A stretch of DNA of 64,000 nt from Argopecten irradians (Eukaryota > Mollusca > Bivalvia > Pectinida > Pectinidae). Both the position numbers and the translations under genes were made by a program. The stretch lies in assembly GCF_041381155.1 (NCBI RefSeq), contig NC_091144.1, positions 38,529,033-38,593,032 of the forward strand, in the 5' to 3' direction. The notes beneath the pieces were generated by a model, which had not been told where the DNA came from, ran no database searches, and worked only from the letters and a program-made list of their open reading frames with translations. Positions 22,869-35,000 of the stretch are shown here, piece after piece. The first letter of the stretch is position 1. Every line of letters starts with the position of its first letter.

Positions 22869-23872
22869 GTGACACTCTTATATCCCTACGGCCTAATAGT
22901 CCGAAGGCCCGTTAGTCCAAAAATCAGTAAATATTGCAAGTTATATCCTTGTTATAATTCAAGTTATTTAACTTAATTTATTTTACATCGATTGAGAAAC
23001 AAGTTATATAACTTATGTAAATCTCTCTCGATGGCCCGGATGTAAGCGCACGAGGGGTCTTAGTGTGGCAGGAAACCCAAGATCCCGGGGAAAACCCACG
23101 TAATCGGGCAGGTGACCCCTAACCTTTTCACGTCTGTGCTGGGGATCGAACCCCAGCCGGCTAGATGAAAGGCGAGCGGCTTAACCACTACATCACCCGA
23201 TCATATCTACTCGAAGTTATAATAATATACGTTCTGTGACATCATTTCTCAATCGCTGAGTTCTCCAGGGTGACTGTAACCTGTAATTAACCTAATATAG
23301 AAATTAATGATCTCACTCTACATCCTCGGCCATTATTTAATGATACCAAGACGTTATAGCACCATATGGCCCTCAATAAAAGTCCATAACTGAAAAATAC
23401 ACGTATGTACTTAACGACTTATTTTTGCGTTTCCTTGCCCCTTTCTCTGACTTATATCCCCCTTGAATGATGGAAATTGTTAGGGAATATGTTAAAAAGG
23501 ATTGCAGTGTTAAAATATGAAATGTATATACTTTAACATCAAAGATGTATTTCAAGATTATGCTCTTTTTAAATTCGCTACATTTCGTTGTTAATTAACA
23601 TTTTCAGTGCCAAATCTAAAAAGTATATCTTAGCAAGTTTACAACGGTACCTTTTTTATGGAAAACTGCTATAAATATTTATTTCATTTTGGGTACTGTT
23701 CGCATATAAATTCCAGTTACATTATCTTTTGTCGGACTATCGGGCCTTCGGACTATCGGGCCTTCGGACTATTGGGCATTCGGACTATTGGGCCTTCGGA
23801 CTAACGGGCCTTAGGAGTATCGGGCCTTAGGACTATTGTGCAGTAGGGATATAAGGCGGACACCCTTTTGAA
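22869..23872. mobile_element. Non-autonomous element with inverted termini and iterated tip
   Basis: The left end GACACTCTTATATCCCTACG with CTAATAGTCCGAAGGCCCG is matched in inverse on the right by CGGGCCTT...GGACTATTGTGCAGTAGGG and ATATAAGGCGGACAC. The right arm carries about seven tandem copies of a 15-16 bp unit GGACTATCGGGCCTTC at 23730-23845. The element spans about 1 kb, has no coding region and contains a SINE at 22985-23210. Confidence 0.65.
22985..23210 (-). repeat. tRNA-derived SINE, family 2
   Basis: On the minus strand the head reads GGTGATGTAGTGGTTAAGCC (A-box region) and GGGGTTCGATCCCC (B-box, near 23135-23150). The body includes GGGTTTTCCCCGGGATCTTG and the tail CTCAATCGATG. 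It is nested within the element at 22869-23872. Confidence 0.75.
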
Positions 23873-25415
23873 TAGTGCCGGACACTGGACTAGAAAATGA
23901 ACAGTTATATTATCAGATTCTTTCTTTCATATTTTACATGTCACCGTGTTTTTCTCATGACGATATGCTAATTTTATCAGTTCGACAAGTTTATATGTAT
24001 ATTTCGGGTATTCTAGACTCAGTAGCCACAGCGGGTTAGGACCATGAGTGTAGTGAATTGAGTTGTATCGGGTAAGTCATACAGACGTTTGATAATGATT
24101 TACACAATCATTTTTTTTGCTCCATTTGCATTAATAGGCACCAATTGTAGCTCTAAAGACGACACCATTATCTGTTTAAAAGTCTTTTGAGTGAGTTACA
24201 ATATTATAGCTAACTACAGCGATAACACTCCTTTCTAAACTGTTTTAATGCGCAACTACGCGCCATTGGTAAAGCAAGCAGGCGCCAAAACGCATCGCAA
24301 TATAAAAATGAGGAAGATAAACGGACGACTATAGTTGTCGATATTATCTTTGTTCATAATAGTGCGTAGTGTTTATAATGAGGCCAGTGTCCTCTTTTCG
24401 ATTACGAAAAGTACTTTGAACAAATAAAGAATCTTTAAAACTAAATATAACTTCAAAGGACTTCCCTGTTCTGATCAATAACATATAGAAATATGAATTA
24501 AAAAAGTAATAGATGACAAAGAGAGTTGTCTGAGAGTGAACAATTCATTTAATCATTTTTTTTTTTGCCTTGTCGTATACATCGTGATGCTTTGATGTGC
24601 TATCGTTTCAAAGTGATGATCGGATTATTGACATTTCTAAAGGGTATTGACCTGGCTCCGATTTCTAGAAACAAGGGACAAACCAATTTGGAAAAAAAAC
24701 GCACGTGTACACACGTATTTGAATCAACTTGTGAATAAAAGTAACAATTATTTGTTTTATTTTGTAAATCTATAATATACTATCGTGTGTCTCGTTTGTA
24801 AATAATTTCTCTCTGTTTTTTTTTGTTTGTTGTTGGTTTTTTTTTTATCAAATTCCGGATATTAATATGTTATTGTCGGTTTTGATATTAGTATGCAATA
24901 ACGAAATCCGGTCGACGTCGTCTGCTGTTATGAGGTTTGTTGATTTTTATTTTAGTAACAATTTTATGAACCATTGGCGGATCCATGGAAATAATTTAAG
25001 GGTTTTCAAGTATCAGTTTCTGTAAATGCAACATTTTATGGAAATAACGAGAATACATGATTTAAAGAAAGTAGAGAACGATCTCAAAAATGGGAATGGT
25101 GGCTTCCTGAAGCCCACCAAAATCCCCTCTGGATCATTTGTTGGCTACTTACTCGGATACTCCTTCTGAATTTACAACTTTACAAGTATATATTATTACT
25201 GAAAGATTTAATCAAACTGCATCTTCATTCTTCACCAACACCAACTTCGATTGATCACACATTATTTGCTCCTGTTGCTTTTGTAAAAAGAACGATTTCC
25301 AAATTTGTGCTTTCAACAACCTTCCTTTCGGTTTTTACAGTATAAAGCAAACGAATTCTTAGGCCTACTTCCTTAATAGCTTATATTTTATGATTTTAAT
25401 TGGTGTGGTTCGACA
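23873..25415. other. Intergenic, nothing recognised
   Basis: AT-rich, with T-rich runs near 24555 and 24820-24850. No gene or repeat structure was noticed. Confidence 0.45.
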
Positions 25416-25726
25416 CATCCTCGATACTCCAGGGGTTCCAATCACTTACGATCTCTACACCCCTGGACTATCTCATAGTAAAACTGGAGGCAACAGAATA
25501 GAACAGGTAATTTAGTCATTTGATGTACATCAAAAGAGCCGTATAACGGTTGACTGTAGTGTGACTTTGATGTTAGGCGTCGCTCTCTCTGTAGTCTTCA
25601 AAGGAAGTCTTTGCTAGCCTGTGATTGGTCAAATGTTTTACCGCTGAGCTGCCTTCAATTTCACTATGAGATAGTCCAGGGGTGTAGAGATCGTAAGTGA
25701 TCGGAAGCCCTGGAGTATCAAGGATG
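25416..25726. mobile_element. Foldback MITE family A, intact, in the channel gene's 5' flank (copy 8)
   Basis: Full palindromic copy. GGTTCGACA occurs immediately on both sides, a 9-bp target duplication. It ends only about 50 bp upstream of the acceptor of the first coding exon of the ion channel gene, so it lies inside a 5' UTR intron or the proximal promoter. Confidence 0.9.
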
Positions 25727-25775
25727 GGTTCGACAATGCAGCATATGTACATCAAACAAATTTTCTTTCTTTTAG

Positions 25776-26039
25776 GCAAATACCTATTCATCAACGCACA
25801 AATGAAACAAAATGAGCCATAAGAATAGAGAAGAAAATGATACCTCACCCCAGAAGGAGGGGTATTTGGCCCAGGTATTCCGGCAACTGGTACACACACT
25901 GGAGAGGAATAATGCTGTCATGGAACAAGTGTTGGAACAAATTGGACCAGGAACCAGAAAGGTCCAAAAATCTGGCAGTTGTATGTCTACAGTTAGTTGC
26001 ATAAGCAAGGCAGTATTGGATATCAAAAGGGAAGAAAAG
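25776..26039 (+). CDS. Channel exon 1 (5' UTR end and residues 1-76)
   Basis: A strong acceptor TTTTCTTTCTTTTAG precedes 25776, so an untranslated exon probably lies upstream. The start at 25812 (AAAATGAGC) is the first in-frame Met after an in-frame TGA at 25803-25805. The residues are polar, with a predicted amphipathic helix YLAQVFRQLVHTLERNNAV. The donor is AAAAG|GTGAAC at 26040. Phase and the flow into the next exon support the call, but I do not recognise this N-terminal segment. Confidence 0.6.
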
Positions 26040-29000
26040 GTGAACAAAGAAACTATTACCGTATTTGACCAAATAAGTGTCCCTGTTCCTATTCCGTCTT
26101 TGCATATTACAGAGTTAGTTCCCTTGCAATTTATGTCGTTTTCTCTGGAAAGTATGCCCCAAACACATGATGCCACATTAAATACCTACCGGCAAGGGCA
26201 GATAACTCTGTAATATGCAAATACAGAATAAGTGCACTCCCCCTTTCTGAGGCCTCAATTTCACTTACCTGAATTTAAAGCAGACTGAAAATATGAAAAT
26301 CTTGTAGGTTTGTTCATTTGTTTTCTTTTGCAGATTGATTGATAGCTTACTCTGTGCAATAATTTCATGAAATTTGGTTCTATTAAGCAGCCCCTCATTT
26401 TTTTTCATTTTAAGCACTTGGATGCTAATTGGGATGAATATGGTTAGTTAAAATAACACATAACAAACGATTGACTAGACATAATTGCTTTATTTGACAT
26501 TAAAACCATTCCTTAGTATTTTCATTGGTAAGATGAGTAATGATGTGCAGGTCTAAACTGTTCAAAGAATCCAGGTCCTTGTATGGATTCTTGAATGTGG
26601 GGCAGTTGTCAGGAACTAACTGCTGGTCACAGTGGTCAGTGGTTTTTCTCTGGGTACTCTGGCTTTCATCCACCAATAAACCTGGAATATTCATAAATTA
26701 CCATGGATATGTATATATTGATAGGACATTAAACCAATCAAGCCAAAACCAAAGCATTAATTATTAATTTCGTGTTTAGAAATCATAATACAAAATAAAT
26801 GTATACATTTCATGATTTGTTATGTAGTTTTGCTTAGCAAAGACTTAATTTCTCCATGAATTAATACGGGGGTTTTGAGATCCCAAAATGACGTGGGTAA
26901 AGTATGATTTTCCAACGATTAGTTCCACTTTCTGGTGAGTATGACGTCACAAAAATCGTGTCAAATGATGATGTCATAATCACCGGATAGTGAGACTAAT
27001 CGATAGTAAATTGTACTTTACCCACGTTATTTTTGGATCTCAAAACCTCTGTATTGAGCACTCACCCTTGCAAGGAAGGCTCGGAGCTGTTTTCCCTGAC
27101 TGAGGCTTTTATCAAAGTGCTGCTGTTTTTGGCAGGTTTGGTTGTTCTAACATCCTAGTAACAGCCAGTATGATGAGGTTGTGCCAGATGTATGGGTGGA
27201 GGAAAGCCAGAGTACCTGGAGAAAAACCACCGACTACTGGTCCAGCAGCCAACTGTATTTTAAAGCTTTAGCTTTTTGCCTGTTGAAAAACAAAATTTAA
27301 ACCAAAAACCAGGCTTATCTTTTAAAGATTTATCTTATTATATGTTGTAAAACAAAATCAATTACGAAAACCAGGCTTGTCTTGAAGTAATGAATTCCTC
27401 TGTGATGTGAAGGCTTTTTGCACAAAAGCTTCCTTCATCATCGATACTGTAATTCTATCAATTCATTTCTTCGTAAATCCTTTAACACCAAGGGATCAAA
27501 AGAAATTAAATGTGATGTAATGTTTAAGCACTGATAGATCATTCACATCATACTAGGGTAATTGGGAGTTCCTATTTGCCAGTTTTTGCCCATTAAGGCA
27601 TTAAGTCCATGACCATTTTCAGGCCTATTTGTCTCTAAATGGAACATCTAAAGTTTAATGAACTCAAGATAAATGGATTCTGTATAAAATCATTATCCTT
27701 GGTGGGTACCAGGGGTGTTTATTTTGCAGAAGTTAATTTCTCATCATGCTAGCCCAACATTGGTTTAAATCAGCTACATTTGTGAATCCTGATGCATCGC
27801 TTACAATACTGATATACATCATTTGTCTGTAAATTTTAAGTAATGTAATGAAGGAATATTTTAATCTCACCTCTTTCGAGTCAAGATTGAAGAACATGTA
27901 TTACGTCTTTGCATATTACAGAGTTAGCTCCCTTGCGGGTAGGTATCTATTGTGACGTCATTATTTTGTGAGTACGATTCACATTGTTTTCTCTGAAAAG
28001 TATGATGTTACACTATCAAACACATGACGTCACAATCAATACCTACAAACAAGGGCAGATTACTCTGTAATATGCAAATACAGAACAGTTTATGGCTGTT
28101 TCTGGACAATGCCTTTAAGTGGATCCAGAAGCTTTTTTGGTCGTCTGTAAAACGTAGGCATATTTGGTCTTTACATAATGGAAGATTTTCATTTTTCAGA
28201 AGTTCATTTCTCATCATGCTAGCCCAACATTATCTTAACAAAATATTTTGGGTTACCGTATTTGACCTAATAAGCGCCCGTGTCCCTATCAGCGCCCTTT
28301 CCCCATTTTGAAGCCTCAATTTCAATTGCCCAGGCATAAATAAAGACAAAATTATAAAGGTTTGCAATAACTTTGTCTTATTGGCACCTTTTCATTTTTT
28401 CAAATGCCCTGGGCGCTTATTGGGTTGAATACGATATATCTATTTCATTGATGTTTTTTTGGTTTGTGTCTTAGGTAACTGTGGAGGTAAAATTGGCCTT
28501 CATGAAAATATCTGACATTGACACGGTGAACCAGCAGTTCGAAGCGGACATCTTCATACAAGCTAAGTGGCAAGAACCTCTGCTGGATAATATCCGAGTC
28601 AAGGTATACTGCGTTGCAGCTACCAGTAAAAGCTACAATCAAATTAAAGTGTGCGTTTAAATTTGGGTTTATATTCAAATTAAAACAGATTATAATAAAA
28701 GTTGGAGTAATTGGCAGGGTTTTCATTCGCTGAGTGTTTCAGAAATAGAGTCCTTTTTAGATAAAATATTGGGGTCCCTCTGTACAGTAAAAATGGATCG
28801 ACTTTCAGAAAAAAATAAGACCCTTTTCATCGATTATGGTTAAAGATGCTACACATCTGACAAATGGCATTTTTTTGCTATCAAAAACAGAAGCAGACGA
28901 ATAAGTATTTTTCTTCAGTAATAAAAGTTACTTATTTTACACCATTACCACATTAAAAAGTGTGAGTTTCTTTTTTTATTTCAAGACAAAAAAATTGAAA

Positions 29001-32000
29001 ACAATTAATTGCATCCTGAAAAAATTCCGTGGCAATATGTCATACATAGAATGAAGTATTGATAGCGCATGCACCAAAAGCAAAATAAATTATTTCATAT
29101 AATTTTTATGTTAATTAGACATATATATACATGATTCAACACCAATTATTGTTAAATTGATGATAATAGTTGATGCTCTGTCGACGGTGGAGCATCTTTA
29201 AAAAGGATGTGAGGACAGTGCAAAAGCAAACTCTGAATTTGTTGAACTGTGACCTTAGTGTTAGCTTTGTTTTGATTTCATGGTTTATAGGTATTCATAA
29301 ATTGCAGCATGGTTTTATTATTTACACTTTAAATGTGTGGTAGTGCAGCATCATAAAAACTAGGGTAAAACTTTATATGCTACATTGTTCTAATGGCTGC
29401 TGAGACAAGACTTAAATCAATTTAGAGTACAGGCGGGACTCAACTACATTCGAGTTTGGTTGGTACCATTAATATCACTGGTTTATTCAACAGCATACAT
29501 GCAAAACATCCATTATTAAGGTCGGTTTGTGCAATGCTAAAGGCAAAAAAAAAAATGTCTTTTTAGGGTTACATTGGCTGAAAAAAATAATAGGGTTGGT
29601 AGGTTGGGATTGTTTTTTTTTTTGTTTTTTTTTAGTATCTTTCACTCTAAAGTTATGGCCGGAACTGGAGTCTTAGATTGAAATCCCGACTTTAAATTAT
29701 TTTTTTTCAAAGAAAAGTGGGGGCTTTTAAATTATTTTTTTTCAAAGAAAAGTGGTGGGGGGGGGGGGGGGGGGGGGGGGGGGGAATTAGGGTCTGGGAT
29801 AAAATATTAGGGTTGGTCGGGTTACCCTATACAGACATTTTTTTTTTGTCTAACTAATGTTCACTCTCTGCTATACACATGCAATGGTATAGGTACATCT
29901 TAAAGTGAATAATCGGGTAAAAAACCCAGTAGAAATGCATTCCTTGGCCTTCCCAAAGTCCTTACAAATTACAACGACGGTCCAGTTCTTCTTACGTTGT
30001 CCAATTTTCACCATTGAAATTATGGAAAAGCCCCATGTAGATTTAGCAAATAAATTTCCAAAAGCGAGGCTGCATGGACATAGCCAGTCAGGAGGACATT
30101 TTAGGATTCCTATAAATATATGCAGAACAATTTTTACAGGAAATTTTATTTTTATTTTTCATAAGAAGTTTATACTGGATATATTATTATTACTGAATTT
30201 AGCCTTCCTTTGCCTAACTATCATCACTCTAACCACTGAGCCACTGTAGACCCTAACAATACAGTAAAAATGTGTAAAATAAGCTTCAAACTTTAATTGT
30301 CCCTTTTAATTGTAAGGTTTTAGTACGTTATTTGTGGTAATTAATGTGAATGGCCCAATAAACGCCCCTCCCCTCTTCTTGAGATAAAGTGATATAAACA
30401 CACACCCCTCCCATCCCATTGATTTAACAATGTTTTACAACTGTGTAATGCTTTTTATAAGATCAACATTGTATCCCATTTTACATGAAATCAAATTATT
30501 CAAATGTTTTAATGGCAATGTGTTTTAAATTTAAGGAGGGGGGGGGTCCTTTGATTTCACATTTTAATCAAAAACTAATAATGCGTTTAAAAGGAAAGAA
30601 GGCATATTATGATATCCATGTTTACCGACTGAAGTGTGACAGATTTATGTGCGTGCCATGAGTGTGGAAAAATTAAAAATTAAAAAAAAATAAAAATTGT
30701 TTTTATTCACAACTTACAGTTTGGTTTCCTAAACAGCTTCATTTTGATGCTAATTACTGCGAATACGGTATTACATTTTTTCTTCTCCATCAGAAAGATA
30801 GATAATACTTGTGGCAGTAAGAAATATATACACCAAGTTTTACACTTTTTATTTTTTGCAACTTGCTATTTGGAGCTCTCAAAAGTTTGCGGCTTTATGC
30901 TACAAAGATCAATTTAATAAGCATGTAGAAGACTCAGATGGAGGTTTTTATTATTTTCTACTTTCTAATGTTTTTGGCTGTTAAAGCAAAAGCTTTTCAG
31001 GTTTTATGTATCAGTCATGATGCCAAGCAATGAAAATTTAATCAGGATGTTTCTATACATATGTTGAAACTCTAGGATAGGATTCAAAGATCAGTGGAAT
31101 TTTGTTGCATTTATATTTCAAACTGCTCCTTTTATATACATGTATATTTTTTCCACATCTCTTATGGGATCTAGCCTGTTGGTGTGCATATTTATCCATT
31201 ACAGTATTCGACCTAATAAGCGTCCATGTCCCTTTAAGCACCCCTCCCCCTTTTTGAGGCCTCGATTTCAATTGCCCAGGCAAATAAAGACCAAAACTAC
31301 ACAAAAATGTATAGATTTCCGATACAATTTTGTCCTATTAGCACCTTTTCATTCTTTTCAATGTGTATACGCCCTGGGCGCTTATTGGGTCGAATACGGT
31401 ATTAGTATTTATCATATTCTTGCTCTCCATACAAAGCTAAATTTGAACAACCAAACTCCTAATCATAAACACCATTTGTACAGCCAAGTGATGTCATTTG
31501 AGCATGTAGGTTCTAAATACTCATAATCTCTTGAGATATAACAGAAAGGTACAATTGTATCCTTTATGAAAATTTTGAAGATTATTGAATCAGCCACTTG
31601 GAAAACATTCAAAATTTAACACAATAGGTTTATTACTCTATTCAGAGATTCCATTTGGGATTGCAAGTTTTAGAAATGTGATGATTTTCAAAATAAAATT
31701 GAAGTTGAAAGACCAGAATGCATTTTACCAGAGGGAAATGATATATTTATGAAGAAATTTGCCATAGGTGCAGTTGATATGAACTCTTGTGTTCTCCAAA
31801 AGTGTTAAATAATTTTTGTTTGGTAGCGATATATTTTACTCATTATACAATGATATTTTTTTTTACTTTTACAAATAAAGACCAAAACTACACATGATGT
31901 ATAGATTTCCAATACAATTTCATCCTATTAGCACCTTTTCATTCTTTTCAATTTGTATACGCCCTGGGCGCTTATTGGGTTGAATACGGTATTAATATTT

Positions 32001-35000
32001 ATCATATTCTTGCTCTCCATACAAAGCTAAATTTGAACAACCAAATTCCTAATCATAAACACCATTTGTACAGCCAAGTGATGTCATTTGAGTATGTAGG
32101 TTCTAAATACTCATAATCTCTTGAGATATAACAGAAAGGTACAATTGTATCCTTTATGGAAAATTTTGAAGATTATTGAATCAGCCACTTGGAAAACATT
32201 CAAAATTTAACACAATAGGTTTATTACTCTATTCAGAGATTCCATTTGGGATTGTAAGTTTTAGAAATGTGATGATTTTCAAAATAAAATTGAAGTTGAA
32301 AGACCAGAATGCATTTTACCAGAGGGAAATGATATATTTATGAAGAAATTTGCCATAGGTGCAGTTGATATGAACTCTTGTGTTCTCCAAAAGTGTTAAA
32401 TAATTTTTGCTTGGTAGCGATATATTTTACTCATTACACAATGATATTTTTTTTTTTACTTTTTTCTTTTATTTTTCAATGATGAAGTTCATTTTCAGAA
32501 TAATTACTGCAAAAGGCTAATAACTAATGTGAGCAAAGCTTGCTGGTCAACTGTTCCTGGTCATTTCTTCTTTTTGTGAATAAATCAGTCGGGTTTGTGT
32601 TTACGCTGTCCCCTTATTCTTTTTAGGCATAGACAATTAAATGGACCCCACTTTTTTCCCTGGAACTCCATTCTTATTACATTAGGGGACCCCATTTTAT
32701 GAAAGAATGAACCTATTTATGGTCGGTTGAAATGTCCTCTTTTGAGGATGCGAATGATGTGCAATGCTAAATGCATTTGATATGTTTGCCTAGGAGATTG
32801 GGTATCATCAATCCTGATATTGAAGCATAAATCATAAAATTGTTTTATTTTCATCAATTTTGTATTTATCAGTTATGGAGATTTGCTGAGGTCGATAATA
32901 TGGTGTTAATACTCTGTTAGATTTAATAATGACCGAGGATGTAACCCGATGTCATTATTTTAAATTCTATCATGGCGGTAACATAACACTATATGAACCA
33001 AATCAAAGGTCCTTAATTTCTATATATTAGATATATGGTTTCTTTGACAAATGTCAAAAGTATTATCTGATGTGCACATGTTAATTACAAGAAAAACAAT
33101 GACCATAGGACACCACCCTGAAAAACTCAATATGGGAGCAATGATTAGTTCCTAAAAGAAATATTGACTCGGTGTTTCTAAAACAGAAAAAACTGAGTCG
33201 ACATGCTATATATGGAACCTCACATGATCATCTGTTAGCCAATGCAAATAGTTGAAAATTTCTAGTATATATCTATAAATAGAATATTTTTTGTTTAATC
33301 ATTTTTTCAGGAGTTTGATCCCAAGGTGATGTGGACACCTAAACTGATGATAATGAATCTGGATGGGGACTTCTCTTTTAGTAGGAATACCTATAACATC
33401 CACTACGACGTCCCCCAGTATCGCCATGCTCTGGTTATACAACTATGGAGGTTCCGAGGTTTCTTCAAAGAAAGTCTGGAGTTAGAGCACTTCCCTGTCG
33501 ATGTACAGGTATGATAAATTATAGATACTTGACAGTTAGCAGCTGTCAATCAAATCACCCACTAATGAGGCGGGTATCCCATATGACTGCATTTGGATTG
33601 TGTATGCAACCAGGTTATCTCAGACATTGAAAGGAAATGTGTACATGTTCGAGCATGGTGAATGGCTTTATACTGCCTGTATTTGGTCAATGTTTGACAG
33701 AATATGTAAATAAAAGGGTTGGGGGATGGATCCAACATCCTGAAGGTGCTGGTTGTAGTTTGTTAGAGGAATTTATGGAGGAATAGTATTACATAGTATG
33801 TTGAAGTCACAGATCTATATAAATTTTGAAGTCTGAGGTCCAAATATTGTGCTGTTTCCAGATGTTGCTGACCAAAGGTTGATGTTTTTTCTCCTGGTAC
33901 TCCTGCTTACCTCCCCCTCCAAAACCTGACACATCTTTATACATGACCCTGCCACCAGCTGTTAAATACTGTATTAGACCCAATAAGAGCCACCAGATCC
34001 CTTTAACTACCGTATTTGACCCAATAAGAGCCCCCATATCCCTTTAACTACCGCATTAGACCCAATAACAGCCCCCAGATCCCTTTAACTACCGTATTAG
34101 ACCCATAACAGCCCCCAGATCCCTTTAACTACCGTATTAGACCAAATAACAGCCCCCAGATCCCTATATTAGTGCCCCTCCGACTTTTTAAGCCTCAATT
34201 TTACTTGCTTCAAATTTCTTTTGCAAAATGATTTATGGTTTATGATTTTTTGCAATAATTTTATGAATGGCTAGTCCAAATTTAATTATATCAAGTGTGT
34301 CCTTATTTGTTTTAGTTTTTTTAGCACCCTACTGTCCTTGGGCGCTTATTGGCTCGAATATGGTATTTAACCAAACTATATATATCATAACATAAAATGA
34401 ACTTAACATAGAAAATATTCAAACACTCACCAGTGTCAAACCTAAAATGATATTCTTCTCACCAGAATCATGCAGTGAAGCCCACAAAAGTTTAAAAATA
34501 GATTGTGAGTATGATTAAAAAAGAATAGATTGCAAAGCAATCCATGCTCTAAAACACGGTTTAATTTTCGCTAAAGCAGATCTGAAATTGAGACTGTCAT
34601 ACGAATCATTACCGATGTACATCAGTATAGTATTCTATTATGGAAATGCTTAATGGAAGTTTGTATTCGATAATTTATTTTCAAGAGGAAATCTATTCTT
34701 TATGGAAACTAGTAAATTTCATCACATCTAGATCAATCTGCTGCTCTGTAAGTGATAAGACAGATTTAAGCTTTAAATGTCAGGAATTTTTACTATTCTG
34801 CACTCTTTTCCAGAAAAGGAGTGTTTTTGTACATGTTGCATTGCTACGTCCGTGTATTTTTACTATCGTTTTACACATATAGCCACTCCTTAATGGCCAC
34901 TTCTAAGTGCCTTGCACTCTTTTTATTCAACTGAATTTAACTATCTCTTTTTATTTTACGGTCTCTGCCGGTTTTATTTCTTTATTTATCTTTCTTTTTT

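Noticed and set aside
25784..26176. Minus-strand frames of 130 and 86 codons opposite channel exon 1
   Set aside because: Low-quality frames with no motifs; the plus strand carries phase-matched exons.
29900..30249. 114-codon frame as a gene
   Set aside because: It falls within a decayed TTAA-type MITE related to 52964-53309.
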